64,000 nt of DNA from contig NZ_JBFEFG010000280.1 of the NCBI RefSeq assembly GCF_040718835.1, positions 434,001 through 498,000 on the forward strand, given 5' to 3'. Below the pieces are notes generated by a model. The model had not been told where the DNA came from, did no database searches, and saw only the letters and a program-made list of their open reading frames with translations. The stretch comes from Bremerella sp. JC817 (GTDB taxonomy: Bacteria > Planctomycetota > Planctomycetia > Pirellulales > Pirellulaceae). A program made the position numbers and the translations under genes. Each line of letters begins with the position of its first letter. The first letter of the stretch is position 1. This document shows, one piece after another, positions 17,973 through 27,535 of this stretch.

Positions 17973-18338
17973 TCAGTTACCCCCTAGCAACCATTGGATT
18001 AACTCGTCGCGATCGTTTCCTGATCTTGCAATCGCTCCGCGATTGGTCGCGACCGTTTCCCAAAAGTTGTCGTGTTCCCACGTGGGCCTAAGCACCGCCA
18101 CGCGGGCATGAACCCCGAATTGCTCCCCAGTACGAATCCCCATGCGATAACGCACCATGGACACTGGAGGAGCCGTCAGACCCGAGGCATCGACGTAGAT
18201 CTTTGTCTTACCGGTCTGCTGGATGTGCTGGACCTGATCTTCCAGCAAATCCATCCACTCCTTCTCCGATGGATCCCCCGAGATGACGTACTCGAGATAT
18301 TCCTCGTGTTCGACCATGTCGAAGCGTTCGTTCGACAT
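17973..18338 (-). CDS. hypothetical protein, tandem paralogue B (possible STAS/SpoIIAA-like fold)
   Basis: This 121-residue protein is a paralogue of the one encoded just downstream. They share DNFWETVATNRGAI, the preceding FGVHARVAVL strand, and an ending of the type LIQWLL. The segment TKIYVDASGLTAPP occupies the place of the central strand and loop. The two genes are separated by 43 bases on the same strand, so they probably arose by duplication and are co-transcribed. Function is unknown; a regulatory or partner-binding role would fit an STAS-like fold. Confidence 0.65.
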   Translation of the reverse strand: MSNERFDMVEHEEYLEYVISGDPSEKEWMDLLEDQVQHIQQTGKTKIYVDASGLTAPPVSMVRYRMGIRTGEQFGVHARVAVLRPTWEHDNFWETVATNRGAIARSGNDRDELIQWLLGGN

Positions 18339-18441
18339 CCTCAGCCTTCCATCGGCGCCATGTTGGCTTGAAACTTCTAGGTAGCGAATCGGGATAGTGT
18401 TGTGCGAAACTACAATGTGGATTAGCGCGACACTATTAAAA

Positions 18442-19017
18442 TTATCGCATCTTATTGAGGAACTCGGATAATGTTTTTCCGAGACTTAGTACAGTTTCTT
18501 GCTGTTTCGCATCCTTGAGCGAACCATCATCAGCGAACGCATTATTAGCCTGCGAAATAGCCATCTGCTTTGGCAGCACGACAACTCCGATATTCCCCAG
18601 AATCATACGCACGGATACTAATCCGCGAAGTCCTCCTAAACCGCCCGGCGAAGCGCTCATGATCGAGCATACTTTGCCTTGATAGGCCGCCAGAGGGCCC
18701 TCCCCCGGAGCAGGGCGAGACACCCAGTCAATCGTGTTCTTCAGCAGCGGCGTGATCGAGCTGTTGTATTCAGGGCAAGCAATCAACAGCCCTTGGTGTG
18801 CGAGGAAGAGTTCCTTCAGCACTTGCGCGTTTTCGGGAATGCCTTGCGATTCTTCCAAGTCGCCGTCGTAGATCGGCATGGGGAAGTCGGCCAGGTCGAC
18901 AAGCGTCACCTCGGCTCCTGCTTCTTCCGCCCCTTTGGCAGCGATCGCGACCAGCTTTTTGTTATACGAATCGCGACGGGCGCTACCGGCAAAGGCAAGA
19001 ATCTTTGTTTGGCTCAT
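18442..19017 (-). CDS. NADPH-dependent FMN reductase family protein
   Basis: This 191-residue flavodoxin-like protein has the family's phosphate-binding loop GSARRDSYNKKL at residues 11-22, the segment LADFPMPIYDGDLEE, and CPEYNSSITPLLKNTIDWVS near 80-100. It is expected to reduce FMN or quinones with NADPH in the cytoplasm. The length fits the family. It is a stand-alone gene downstream of the STAS-like pair's start, on the same strand as miaB. Confidence 0.9.
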   Translation of the reverse strand: MSQTKILAFAGSARRDSYNKKLVAIAAKGAEEAGAEVTLVDLADFPMPIYDGDLEESQGIPENAQVLKELFLAHQGLLIACPEYNSSITPLLKNTIDWVSRPAPGEGPLAAYQGKVCSIMSASPGGLGGLRGLVSVRMILGNIGVVVLPKQMAISQANNAFADDGSLKDAKQQETVLSLGKTLSEFLNKMR

Positions 19018-19132
19018 AGCTGTATTGCTCCGAGAAGAATGAAAGGTCCCAAGAGACTTTCATCCTAACAGGCAAATCTACAGCGGAAAGCCATCCCCGC
19101 TCAGAGGGCGGGGAGAAGGCCGCAACGAAGGC

Positions 19133-20563
19133 TTAGCCGAGAGCAAACAGTTCCGGACCGCATTCCTGCGTGACCACTTCGCCGAACAGCGTATGGGCAT
19201 GGCAGTCGTAAACGACGACCGGCAAGATCTGACCAATCTGACGCGGATTGCCATCGAACACGACAATTCGGTCGCAGTGCGTGCGGCCGATCAACTGCAT
19301 CGCATGCGGATTGTCTGGCTCGTCCGCCTTCTTGATCGCCGTCTTGCTCGGTCCTTCGACCAGCACATGAACAGTGTCGCCAACCATCTTCTGGTTGTCT
19401 TCCAGGCTGATGCGATTCTGGATCGCCAGCAGGTCGTTGTTACGCTGCTGCTTGACGTGATACGGGATGTCGTCGATGAACAGTTCGGCACCACGGGTGC
19501 CTTCGCGTTCGCTGTACTTGAAGATGAAGCTGTTCTTAAAGCGACATTCTTCGACCAGCTCGACCGTCTTCTGGAAGTCTTCGTCGGTCTCGCCGCAGAA
19601 GCCAACGATGAAGTCACTGCTGACCGCGTAGCCAGGAACGATCTCGCGAATGCGGCCCATCATGTCGCGGTAGTCGGCCACGGTGTAGCCACGCTTCATC
19701 CGCTTGAGCACTTCGTCCGAGCCACTTTGCAGCGGCACATGCAGGTACGGCGAAACCTTGCTCAGATCACGAACCGCTTCCAACAGTTCGCGGGTCATGT
19801 CCTTCGGATAGTTGGTCACGAACTTGATACGCTGCAAGCCTTCGATCGCTTGAAGCTCCAGCAGCAGGTCGGCCAGTCGCCACTGCTTGCCGCTGGCGTC
19901 GGTCGCCTTGTAGCTGTTGACCGTCTGACCGACGAGCGTGATCTCGACCGTGCCATGCTCGGCCAGGTGACGGCATTCGCGAATGATGTCTTCCGGCGAA
20001 CGACCTTGCTCTGGCCCACGGACACTCGGCACGATGCAGTAGGTGCAAAACTTGTCGCAGCCGATCTGAATCCGAACATAAGCCTGAAACGGCGTCGGAC
20101 GCATCTCGGGATCACGCAGCGGATCGAAGCTTTCGTGGCTGCGGGTGATCTGATCACGGGTACCATCCCGACGACCAAGACTCACTTCGATCTGCTTTCC
20201 TTCGCCTGCTTCGATCTTGTTGATCATCGAAGGAATCTGGTGCAGTTGACCAGGACCGACAATCAGGTCGACGTAAGGTGCCCGCGTGAAGATCTTGTGC
20301 TGGTGGTTCTGAGCCATGCAGCCCATCACGCCGATGATCTTCTCTGGGTTCTGCTGCTTCAGATCGCGCAGCACGCCCAAGTGGCTGTAGGTTTTGTTCT
20401 CGGCCTGTTCGCGGACGCTGCATGTGTTGAACAGCAACGTATCGGCGTCTTCAGGAGAGTTCGTCAGCACGTAGCCTTGCTTTCGCAGCGTGGCCACGAC
20501 CAGCTCGCTGTCGAGCATGTTCATCTGACAACCGACGGTTTCAATGTAGAGACGTTTTTCCAT
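19133..20563 (-). CDS. miaB: tRNA-2-methylthio-N6-dimethylallyladenosine synthase MiaB
   Basis: This 476-residue radical SAM methylthiotransferase modifies A37 of tRNAs that read codons starting with U. The N-terminal domain holds the three Cys of the auxiliary cluster (Cys12, Cys48, Cys82). The radical SAM motif CDKFCTYC follows (Cys169, Cys173, Cys176), then IVPSVRGPEQGRSPEDI. The C-terminal part has a TRAM-like domain with LVEGPSK and GRTHCDRIVVF. Length and motifs agree with MiaB rather than MtaB or RimO. The gene for a small membrane protein lies just upstream on the same strand. Confidence 0.95.
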   Translation of the reverse strand: MEKRLYIETVGCQMNMLDSELVVATLRKQGYVLTNSPEDADTLLFNTCSVREQAENKTYSHLGVLRDLKQQNPEKIIGVMGCMAQNHQHKIFTRAPYVDLIVGPGQLHQIPSMINKIEAGEGKQIEVSLGRRDGTRDQITRSHESFDPLRDPEMRPTPFQAYVRIQIGCDKFCTYCIVPSVRGPEQGRSPEDIIRECRHLAEHGTVEITLVGQTVNSYKATDASGKQWRLADLLLELQAIEGLQRIKFVTNYPKDMTRELLEAVRDLSKVSPYLHVPLQSGSDEVLKRMKRGYTVADYRDMMGRIREIVPGYAVSSDFIVGFCGETDEDFQKTVELVEECRFKNSFIFKYSEREGTRGAELFIDDIPYHVKQQRNNDLLAIQNRISLEDNQKMVGDTVHVLVEGPSKTAIKKADEPDNPHAMQLIGRTHCDRIVVFDGNPRQIGQILPVVVYDCHAHTLFGEVVTQECGPELFALG

Positions 20564-20635
20564 GCGGACGAACTTGGGCTAAGAGAGATTCAAAGGTAGC
20601 GAGTCGAACGATCGGGCCGACTGATGGCCCGGCGA

Positions 20636-20872
20636 CTAGGCTACTTCTTTCTGTTTCTGCTTGATGAATTCTTCGAACTGTTGCTGTTGAGCACGCTCGC
20701 GGGCGACGCGATCGTCTTCCTCTTTTTGCTTCAGGGCGATCTCGCGTTGCTTGCGGAATTCCTCTTGGAATTGCCTTTCGAGACGGATACGACGTACCCG
20801 CATCAGCCGCACCAACCCAATGATGGCGACGTAACAAGCTCCGGCAAATAGAACGATGTCCCAGCGACTCAC
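20636..20872 (-). CDS. small membrane-anchored coiled-coil protein
   Basis: The frame is open back to a TTG at 20905, but the GTG at 20872 has GGGA 9 bases upstream and gives a more usual N-terminus, SRWDIVLF. The 78-residue product has one membrane helix (about residues 4-24) and a long, highly charged Glu/Arg/Lys/Gln helix that should form a coiled coil. Function is unknown. It lies about 70 bases upstream of miaB on the same strand and may share its transcript. Confidence 0.6.
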   Translation of the reverse strand: MSRWDIVLFAGACYVAIIGLVRLMRVRRIRLERQFQEEFRKQREIALKQKEEDDRVARERAQQQQFEEFIKQKQKEVA

Positions 20873-21033
20873 AGCGTATATTCCCGCGTCCGTGCAGAAA
20901 ACCAACGGTGTATCTTAAACAACGACCCCCTTTCGGGGCGAGAGGGATTTCCAGGGCAAGCTGGGCAATTCAGGCCGAAAACGAGCCTTTTCGCATCGTC
21001 GGCCCCCTCCTGGGGTGCTGTCGCCGGTCCAAC

Positions 21034-22020
21034 TCAGGAAGATTGGGGAAGATCGCCTTCCGACATCAACCGATCGCCGGGGCTAGGATGGTTTCCGCGT
21101 ACGAACTCAGCCGCGGCCATCGGCTTCTTTCCGGCAGGCTGGATCATCTCGACAACGATCTGGCCACCTTCCGCCGCGAAGCTCAGTTGGTCTCCTTCCG
21201 CCGCACAAATTGTCCCGGGCGGAAACTCGGCAGCGGCCGACTCACGAACCAGGCTCACTTTCGATAGCAGCAGTCGCATCGGCGGCTTGCCCTCTCGCAC
21301 CCAATGGGTGTAACAGCCAGGCCATGGCTGATAGGCGCGGAACTTGTTGTAGATCAGTTCGGCTGGATCACTCCAGTTAATGTCGGCGTCCGACTTCTTC
21401 AGTCGCGGTGCCTTCGAGACCAATGCCGGATCCTGCGGCTCGCCCACCAGCGTATCGGGATCGTGCGTCAGCAGAAGTTCAATCGACTCGACTACCGCAG
21501 CCACGCCAAGCTGGGCCAAACGAGGCTCGAGGTCGACCGCCGTTTCGGTCGGACCGATCGGCGTCCGCACGATCTTCAGGCAAGGTCCGCCATCGAGCTT
21601 GGGGGTCATGTGAATGACGGTGATGCCCGTCTCTTCATCGCCACTGAGAATCGCCCAGTTGACCGGCGCTGCGCCACGATACTTCGGCAAGATCGAACCG
21701 TGCAGATTGATTCCACCGAACTTCGACGTCGCCAGGGACTCTCGCGATAAGATCTGACCGTAGTCGCATACCACCAGCAGTTCCGGCTGAAGTTGCCGAA
21801 GCAGTTCGCGCGACTCGTCGGTGTTGATGCTTTCCGGATCGTAGATCGGCAAACCATGCTCGGTGGCGACATCACGCATCGGAGTCGGGACCGACGACTT
21901 GCGTCGATGCACCGTGCGAACCGGCTGCGTGAACAGACAGACCACTTCGTGATCGCTCTCGATCAGGGCCTGAAACGTCGGAACCGCGAACGGCCCGGTT
22001 CCCATCATAACGATTCGCAT
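21034..22020 (-). CDS. fmt: methionyl-tRNA formyltransferase
   Basis: The start is the ATG at 22020, with AAGGA about 8 bases upstream, rather than the longer frame from 22038. The 328-residue enzyme transfers a formyl group from 10-formyl-THF to Met-tRNA(fMet). It shows GTGPFAVPTFQAL at the N-terminus, INLHGSILPKYRGAAPVNWA with the catalytic Asn-His pair, and HMTPKLDGGP near the third catalytic residue. A C-terminal OB-like domain holds LSFAAEGGQIVVEMIQPAGK. It is placed 33 bases after peptide deformylase, the classic def-fmt pairing. Confidence 0.95.
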   Translation of the reverse strand: MRIVMMGTGPFAVPTFQALIESDHEVVCLFTQPVRTVHRRKSSVPTPMRDVATEHGLPIYDPESINTDESRELLRQLQPELLVVCDYGQILSRESLATSKFGGINLHGSILPKYRGAAPVNWAILSGDEETGITVIHMTPKLDGGPCLKIVRTPIGPTETAVDLEPRLAQLGVAAVVESIELLLTHDPDTLVGEPQDPALVSKAPRLKKSDADINWSDPAELIYNKFRAYQPWPGCYTHWVREGKPPMRLLLSKVSLVRESAAAEFPPGTICAAEGDQLSFAAEGGQIVVEMIQPAGKKPMAAAEFVRGNHPSPGDRLMSEGDLPQSS

Positions 22021-22053
22021 GACAGATCCTTCCAACACGCTGCGTGCGGCAGA

Positions 22054-22632
22054 CTAGGCGTACTTCGCTTCGAGCTCGTTCTGGAACTTCACGATCTCTT
22101 CGTCGGTCGGCAGCTTGCCTTCGCTGCGGAGCCGTTCGAAGGTCAGCTCGAACTGATCGACTTGCGGTTGAATCTCGTAGAGCGATTCGTCGTCCATGCG
22201 ATCGGTGAACATGATACCGTCGAGGTGGTCGGTCTCGTGCTGGACGCAGCGAGCGAACATGCCGTCGACCTTCTGCTCGAACTTCTGGCCGTTGAGCATG
22301 TACGCACTAAACAGAATCTCGGCCGGACGAAGCACAGGGCCATAAACGCCCGGCAGGCTGAGACAGCCTTCTTCCGCTTCGTCGGTACCGGTGGTGCGAC
22401 CGATGGTCGGATTGATGAAGACGAGCTCTTCGCCTTCCCCCTTTTCGCCTGCCAGATTCATGATGAAGAACCGCAGCGGAATACCCACCTGATTAGCGGC
22501 CAGGCCGATCCCGCGAGCCTGGTACATCAGATCGAACATCTCGCCAATCATGGCGCGAAGTTCGGCATCGACCTTTTTGACAGGCTTCGACTTGTAACGC
22601 AGGGTCGGGTGAGGGAAGTGGATAATCTGCAA
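22054..22632 (-). CDS. def: peptide deformylase
   Basis: This 192-residue metalloenzyme removes the formyl group from nascent proteins. All three family motifs are present: GIGLAANQ (41-48), EEGCLS (87-92, metal ligand Cys90) and QHETDH (131-136, ligands His132 and His136, catalytic Glu133). Length is normal. It forms an operon with fmt directly downstream. Confidence 0.96.
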   Translation of the reverse strand: MQIIHFPHPTLRYKSKPVKKVDAELRAMIGEMFDLMYQARGIGLAANQVGIPLRFFIMNLAGEKGEGEELVFINPTIGRTTGTDEAEEGCLSLPGVYGPVLRPAEILFSAYMLNGQKFEQKVDGMFARCVQHETDHLDGIMFTDRMDDESLYEIQPQVDQFELTFERLRSEGKLPTDEEIVKFQNELEAKYA

Positions 22633-22750
22633 CGTATCGGTCCTAAGTGCCAGCGCCCCAACAGCTCTTGCCGCCTCCCTGTTTGCGAGAGAAAGAGGCG
22701 GCGAAACGATCCATTATAGGAAGAATTGGGGGCTGGTCGACAGGCCGACG

Positions 22751-25700
22751 CTAGGCCGGCCGACTCCGGCCATGAACCGGGTAGACGCGCGGTTCATCCG
22801 CTTCTTCCCCTTCCGAGACGACAGGCGCCGACGACTCTGAGGTCTCGTCCTTGGTCGGCTCAGGCGTCGAATCGTCGTCGTCCGACTTCTTTTCGCGGGC
22901 CTTATGATCCGGGCGGAACACGCGCCCCAGCGGCCCCGCCAGCAGCGCCGGCAGGAAGATCAAGTCGCCCACCAAGGCAACAGCCAGTAGCGAAACCATC
23001 AGGTAACCAAACCGCTGCGTCGGGGTGAAGGTGCTCAGGCCGAAGACTGCCAGTCCGAGACCACCGATGATGGTCGTCTGGAACATGGCCATGGCACAGC
23101 GGCTATATGCTTCTTTAATCGCGCGAGCGCGGGTATATCCTTCATCGAGCCCCCAGCGGAACCAGGTCAGGAAGTGAACCGTATCGTCCACAGCCACACC
23201 CATCGCCACGCTGGCAGTCATCATGGTACCGATGTCGACTTCCATCCCCGTCCAAGACATAAAGCCAAAGACCACGCAGATCGGGAAGACGTTCGGCAAC
23301 ATCGAGATCAAACCGGCACGCAAGCTCTTGAGCACCAGTGACATCACCAGAGCGATCAGAACAAATGCCCAGACGGTACTTTCAATCAGGTTCGAGAGCA
23401 GCGTCCGAGCAGCTTTGTAAACGACCGGCACGACCCCGGTGTAAACCATCGAGACCGGCGGACGTTCATCGCTATACATCCGAGCAATCTGCTGCCCGTT
23501 GTATTCGTGCTGGGTCATGTCGAAGGTCTGCTTGATGTTCGCGTTCTCACCAATCGCCGACATGTTGTAGGCTGCATTGGGTTCGATCAGCACGACATAT
23601 TCCGCGTGCCCGCGATTGTCGTTCAGGATGTAATCCAGACGATTCTCGCTATGCGTGCCGGGATCGTGATCCAGCACCTTGATACGGGCATTCACCAGCA
23701 GGTCACGAAGCGTTTCCGCGAAGACCTTGGTAGCGTCGATATGGTCGTACAGGTCGTGATCCGTTTCCTCACCCGCTTCTTCGCGAGCCTTGGCGGTTTC
23801 GTAATTCACGCCCAACAGCGCAACCTTGGCATTCACGTAGCCTTTGCCATCCCGGTCTTTATCGATGGCCTTCAAGATTTGGTCGCGGGCCGCATAGGCA
23901 TCCATGACCGGCTCCGTCACGCGCTTCAGCTCGTTGACGAAGTTTCCATAGTCGATGTTCTCGAGGGCTCCCAGACGCAAGCTGACACGCCACAACTCGG
24001 CGCCGTTCTGCTTGTCGACACGCAAGTAGTCGGACCGCACGAACTCGTTGAACGAAGCCTCTAACTGTGTGCTGTAGGTATAGCGTTCCGAAAGCGACGC
24101 GGTGCTGCTACCAGCATCGGGAAGTTCCGGAGCAAAAGTCAGCGCCGACATCGGTGGCCCCACCAACTTCGAGCCATCGGGGCCCAGGTATTCCTCCACG
24201 ACATTGGCGACACGCTGGGCCATTTCCATCCGTTCCAGGAACTTGTACTGGAACTTGGGATCGAGCTTCTTTTCGCTTTCCAGAGCCTTGGGATTGTATG
24301 CCTTGTCAGGATCGGTCTCGCCGTAATACAGCATTTCCGGTTCGACGCGGACTACCAGTTCCATCGGAACCAGCTTGCCCAGGTGACCTTCCAGCCACGC
24401 ATAGTCTTTGATGATGCGGGCATCGTTGTCGAACATCTTCAGCAACTGGACCGAAGTCTTCAGATACTGCAGGCCAAAGGCGAAGAACAAGAAGATCGCC
24501 ATACAGCTGAGAGCAACCTTGACGTTGTTCGCAATGATGTAGTCACCAATGCGATCGCCCATGCCGCGAATCCATTTTCCGGTTGGCGATGGTTCTTTCG
24601 GAGTCAGTTCACCCTTCTTGCCTGCCGGACTCGGCGGCCACATCTGCAAAGCGGCCGGCAGATAGGTAAACAACAACACCAACGTTGCCAACACCCCCAG
24701 TGCCGAGAAGATACCGAATTTGTGAATCGGCATGATGCTACTGGTCGCGAGCGAACCCAAACCAACCGCCGTCGTCACGGCAGCGATCGTACATGGATAC
24801 CAACCATGGGCCACGGTCAGTTCCGGAGCGTTGCGCAGCGTTCCAGTTTCTTGCACGACATCGCGATAGTAATTCACGATATGGATCGCGCCCGATAGAC
24901 CGAGCACGTAAACCACCGCCGGCATCGACATCATCACCGCGTCGGTCGTGGGATCGAGCCACCAGATGAACGTTCCGGCGGTCCACCACACCAGCGACAA
25001 ACTCGCCACGGCGCTGATACCACCAACGAAGAAGACCATGATCGTCAGCTTGATACTTCGCAGGCAGAGATAAGAGAGTCCCAACCCAATGATCACCGCG
25101 AAGGTCACCAGGCGGGCCAGCGTTCGTTCGCCTTCTTCGTCGATCGAAACGTTATCGACCGGCGGACCGCCCAATCGGAGTTCTTCTGTCGTAATGCCTG
25201 CCTGCTCGGCCAACTCTTCGAGCTGACCACGCGGACGTCCCAGGACGCCATGTCCCATCGTGCGGCGGAGATCGACTTTGCCGGCGTCGGTCAGCGTGAC
25301 AATCAAACAGGTTTGCTTGCCGTCGGGACCAAACAGCGTTCCCGTTAACCGATCGAGAGCCTTCTTCCGTGCTTCTTCCAGTTCTTGCGGCGAAGGGTTG
25401 TCGGTCCGCAGCAGCGTACCGCCAGGAGCGGACAAACTGGCCAAGACATCGGGACCGGTGGTCACCGACTTGAAAAGGCGTGCCTGCAGGCGTTTTGGTT
25501 TTTCGTAATAGAAGGTGTCGACCTTTTTGACGTACTCGCCACCGATCGAGTTACCTCCTGTGAACAAGCGTTCGCTGGCGCGGCCCAATGCGCCCAGGAC
25601 CGTGTTCTGCCCGTTCCACTTATAGATCTCGCCATTCTCGAGAATGTAGTACCAGGTCGATTGATTCCCCAGCAGCCACTTCTCGTTCTCGCCAGCCCAG

Positions 25701-26083
25701 TTGGTGTGCTCTTCACCGGGATAATAGAGTCCCAGTTCGTCACCGATGAAGTCAGGCATCCGATGATCGACCGGTTCCTTGGCTTCTTCTCCTTCAACAG
25801 CTGGTGGTGGAACCAGCAGGCGCGCAAGCAACTCGAGTCGTTGATCGTCAGCCGTGCATCCGTCCCAACTGACCAGTACGAATTGCTCGCCCAGAAAATG
25901 ATCGCGGAACCAGTCTAACTCCGACGTCTCGGCGAAGTCGTCGGGCAACCAGTCCTTCACATCATTCTTCATCCGTTCTAGCGACAGTCGTGCACCGCGC
26001 AGCGCGAAGGGCACAAGAAAGAAAATCGCCATCAAAACGAATAGGGCGTATCGCTCGAAGAATGTAGGTCGACGCATCTGCAT
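22751..26083 (-). CDS. RND-superfamily (MMPL/SSD-type) membrane transporter
   Basis: This 1110-residue protein has the RND layout: an N-terminal helix (about 12-30), a large extracytoplasmic loop to about residue 320, six helices, a central cytoplasmic region, another helix near 515-535, a second large loop, and a final bundle of five or six helices ending near 1060. Segments such as GMEVDIGTMMTASVAMGVAV with DDTVHFLTWFRWGLDEG are typical of RND transporters of the MMPL/sterol-sensing-like class, which move lipids or hydrophobic compounds. The tail (1065-1110) is acidic and cytoplasmic. The in-frame TTG at 26086 is a less likely start. The substrate is unknown, and no adaptor or outer-membrane factor gene lies next to it. 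Confidence 0.9.
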   Translation of the reverse strand: MQMRRPTFFERYALFVLMAIFFLVPFALRGARLSLERMKNDVKDWLPDDFAETSELDWFRDHFLGEQFVLVSWDGCTADDQRLELLARLLVPPPAVEGEEAKEPVDHRMPDFIGDELGLYYPGEEHTNWAGENEKWLLGNQSTWYYILENGEIYKWNGQNTVLGALGRASERLFTGGNSIGGEYVKKVDTFYYEKPKRLQARLFKSVTTGPDVLASLSAPGGTLLRTDNPSPQELEEARKKALDRLTGTLFGPDGKQTCLIVTLTDAGKVDLRRTMGHGVLGRPRGQLEELAEQAGITTEELRLGGPPVDNVSIDEEGERTLARLVTFAVIIGLGLSYLCLRSIKLTIMVFFVGGISAVASLSLVWWTAGTFIWWLDPTTDAVMMSMPAVVYVLGLSGAIHIVNYYRDVVQETGTLRNAPELTVAHGWYPCTIAAVTTAVGLGSLATSSIMPIHKFGIFSALGVLATLVLLFTYLPAALQMWPPSPAGKKGELTPKEPSPTGKWIRGMGDRIGDYIIANNVKVALSCMAIFLFFAFGLQYLKTSVQLLKMFDNDARIIKDYAWLEGHLGKLVPMELVVRVEPEMLYYGETDPDKAYNPKALESEKKLDPKFQYKFLERMEMAQRVANVVEEYLGPDGSKLVGPPMSALTFAPELPDAGSSTASLSERYTYSTQLEASFNEFVRSDYLRVDKQNGAELWRVSLRLGALENIDYGNFVNELKRVTEPVMDAYAARDQILKAIDKDRDGKGYVNAKVALLGVNYETAKAREEAGEETDHDLYDHIDATKVFAETLRDLLVNARIKVLDHDPGTHSENRLDYILNDNRGHAEYVVLIEPNAAYNMSAIGENANIKQTFDMTQHEYNGQQIARMYSDERPPVSMVYTGVVPVVYKAARTLLSNLIESTVWAFVLIALVMSLVLKSLRAGLISMLPNVFPICVVFGFMSWTGMEVDIGTMMTASVAMGVAVDDTVHFLTWFRWGLDEGYTRARAIKEAYSRCAMAMFQTTIIGGLGLAVFGLSTFTPTQRFGYLMVSLLAVALVGDLIFLPALLAGPLGRVFRPDHKAREKKSDDDDSTPEPTKDETSESSAPVVSEGEEADEPRVYPVHGRSRPA

Positions 26084-26086
26084 CAA

Positions 26087-26488
26087 AATCCGCTCTTTGA
26101 GAATCCTGGGACAGCTTTGATTAGGGGTTCGTTGGTTGCTGGTACCAAGAATCGAATCCCACCGAATCGGACGGTAGGCACGGCATCGATGTTAGGGCTC
26201 TTGTTGCCAGCCCCTTCATCAAAAGTTCTTTTGCCGTAAGCTGCCTGCGTAAAATCAGCTCAATCGGGGCTAAATTTCACGCGCTTCAGCGTTTAAAGCT
26301 ACAGTTTTCTACAACTTGAGTCTATGGCAGGCGCAGTCACCCCATTTTACGTAATTACGCCAGACGGTGATTGAGGACGATTCCTGAACCTTCGGTCCCC
26401 AGAAAATCGAGAATCCCTCCGTTGACTCCGGTAGAATACGGCAGACACGACATGTTCTTGCACCATTAACCTCGACAAGGAGGCTCCG
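26087..26488. other. intergenic region before transaldolase
   Basis: This 402-base region separates the divergent transporter and transaldolase genes. I found no ORF, hairpin or clear promoter boxes, although both promoters must be here. AAGGAGG at 26478-26484 is the ribosome binding site of the transaldolase gene. Confidence 0.4.
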
Positions 26489-27535
26489 ATGACGACGCCA
26501 CTCGAGACACTCATTCAGGCAGGCACCAAAGTTTGGCTCGATTCGATCGATCCGCAGCTGGTCGATAGCAATTACAAGCTCGGTGTCTCGGGGGCGACCT
26601 CGAACCCGGTTATCGTCTCCGATTTGATCAAATCAGGCAAATTCGACAGCTGGATCGAAGAACTGACCTCGCAAGGAAAAGAATCAGGCGAAATTGCCTG
26701 GTCGATTACCAATCGATTGGTGCAGAACGCGCAAGATGTCTTTCTGCCGGTTTGGGAAAAGACCGAAGGCAACGACGGCTACGTCAGCTTCGAGCTCGAT
26801 CCGCTGCTGGAAGATCCAGAACGCAACATGCCGCACGAAGAACGGGTCGCCAAATACATCGAGCTCGGCAAGTTCTGGGGTCTGGGTCACAAGAACCGCA
26901 TGATCAAAGTTCCTGCCACACCAGCAGGGATTGATGCTTTGGAAGAATTGTGTGCCGCTGGCATTACCTTGAACGTGACACTTTGCTTCACGATGCGTCA
27001 GTATCATGCGGCCCGGGAAGCGGTCTGGCGTGGTGCTCAGCGTCGCGAGTCGCTCGACGGCTTCAAGAGTGTCTACTCGATCTTCGTTTCCCGCGTCGAC
27101 GTTTACACCGAGAAGCACATCCCCGATCTGAGTGACGAGGCCCAGGGCCAGTTGGGGATTGTCAACGCGAAGAACATCTGGAAAGACAACGACGACTTCT
27201 GGAAGTCGAAAGGTTTGAAGCTGCAGCAAGAGTTGATCTTCGCATCGACAGGTACCAAGCTCCCTTCCGATCCACCATGGAAGTATGTCGCTGCGTTTGC
27301 TGGCGATGGCATCGAAACCAACCCGCCCAAGACGAACGAACTGGTTCAAGAGAGCGGCAAGGCGTTCGAGAAAGAAATCGACAAGATGCCATCCCAGGCC
27401 ATCCTCGACGAACTGGAAGCCAAGGTCGACTACGCCGATCTGGAAAAGGTTCTGATGGAAGAAGGGATCGCCAAGTTTGCCGATCCACAGAAGAACCTGT
27501 TGCAGTTGATCGAATCGAAGAAAGCAGCCGTCTAA
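26489..27535 (+). CDS. tal: transaldolase
   Basis: This 348-residue enzyme of the non-oxidative pentose phosphate pathway moves a dihydroxyacetone unit between sugar phosphates through a Schiff base. The Schiff-base lysine is Lys140 in the motif [11 protein letters not shown]. Other family signs are SGATSNPVI near residue 35, [14 protein letters not shown], and [11 protein letters not shown] very strong ribosome binding site, AAGGAGG, lies just upstream. Its TAA overlaps by four bases with the stop of the convergent serine hydrolase gene, so no terminator fits between them. Confidence 0.93.
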   Translation: MTTPLETLIQAGTKVWLDSIDPQLVDSNYKLGVSGATSNPVIVSDLIKSGKFDSWIEELTSQGKESGEIAWSITNRLVQNAQDVFLPVWEKTEGNDGYVSFELDPLLEDPERNMPHEERVAKYIELGKFWGLGHKNRMIKVPATPAGIDALEELCAAGITLNVTLCFTMRQYHAAREAVWRGAQRRESLDGFKSVYSIFVSRVDVYTEKHIPDLSDEAQGQLGIVNAKNIWKDNDDFWKSKGLKLQQELIFASTGTKLPSDPPWKYVAAFAGDGIETNPPKTNELVQESGKAFEKEIDKMPSQAILDELEAKVDYADLEKVLMEEGIAKFADPQKNLLQLIESKKAAV

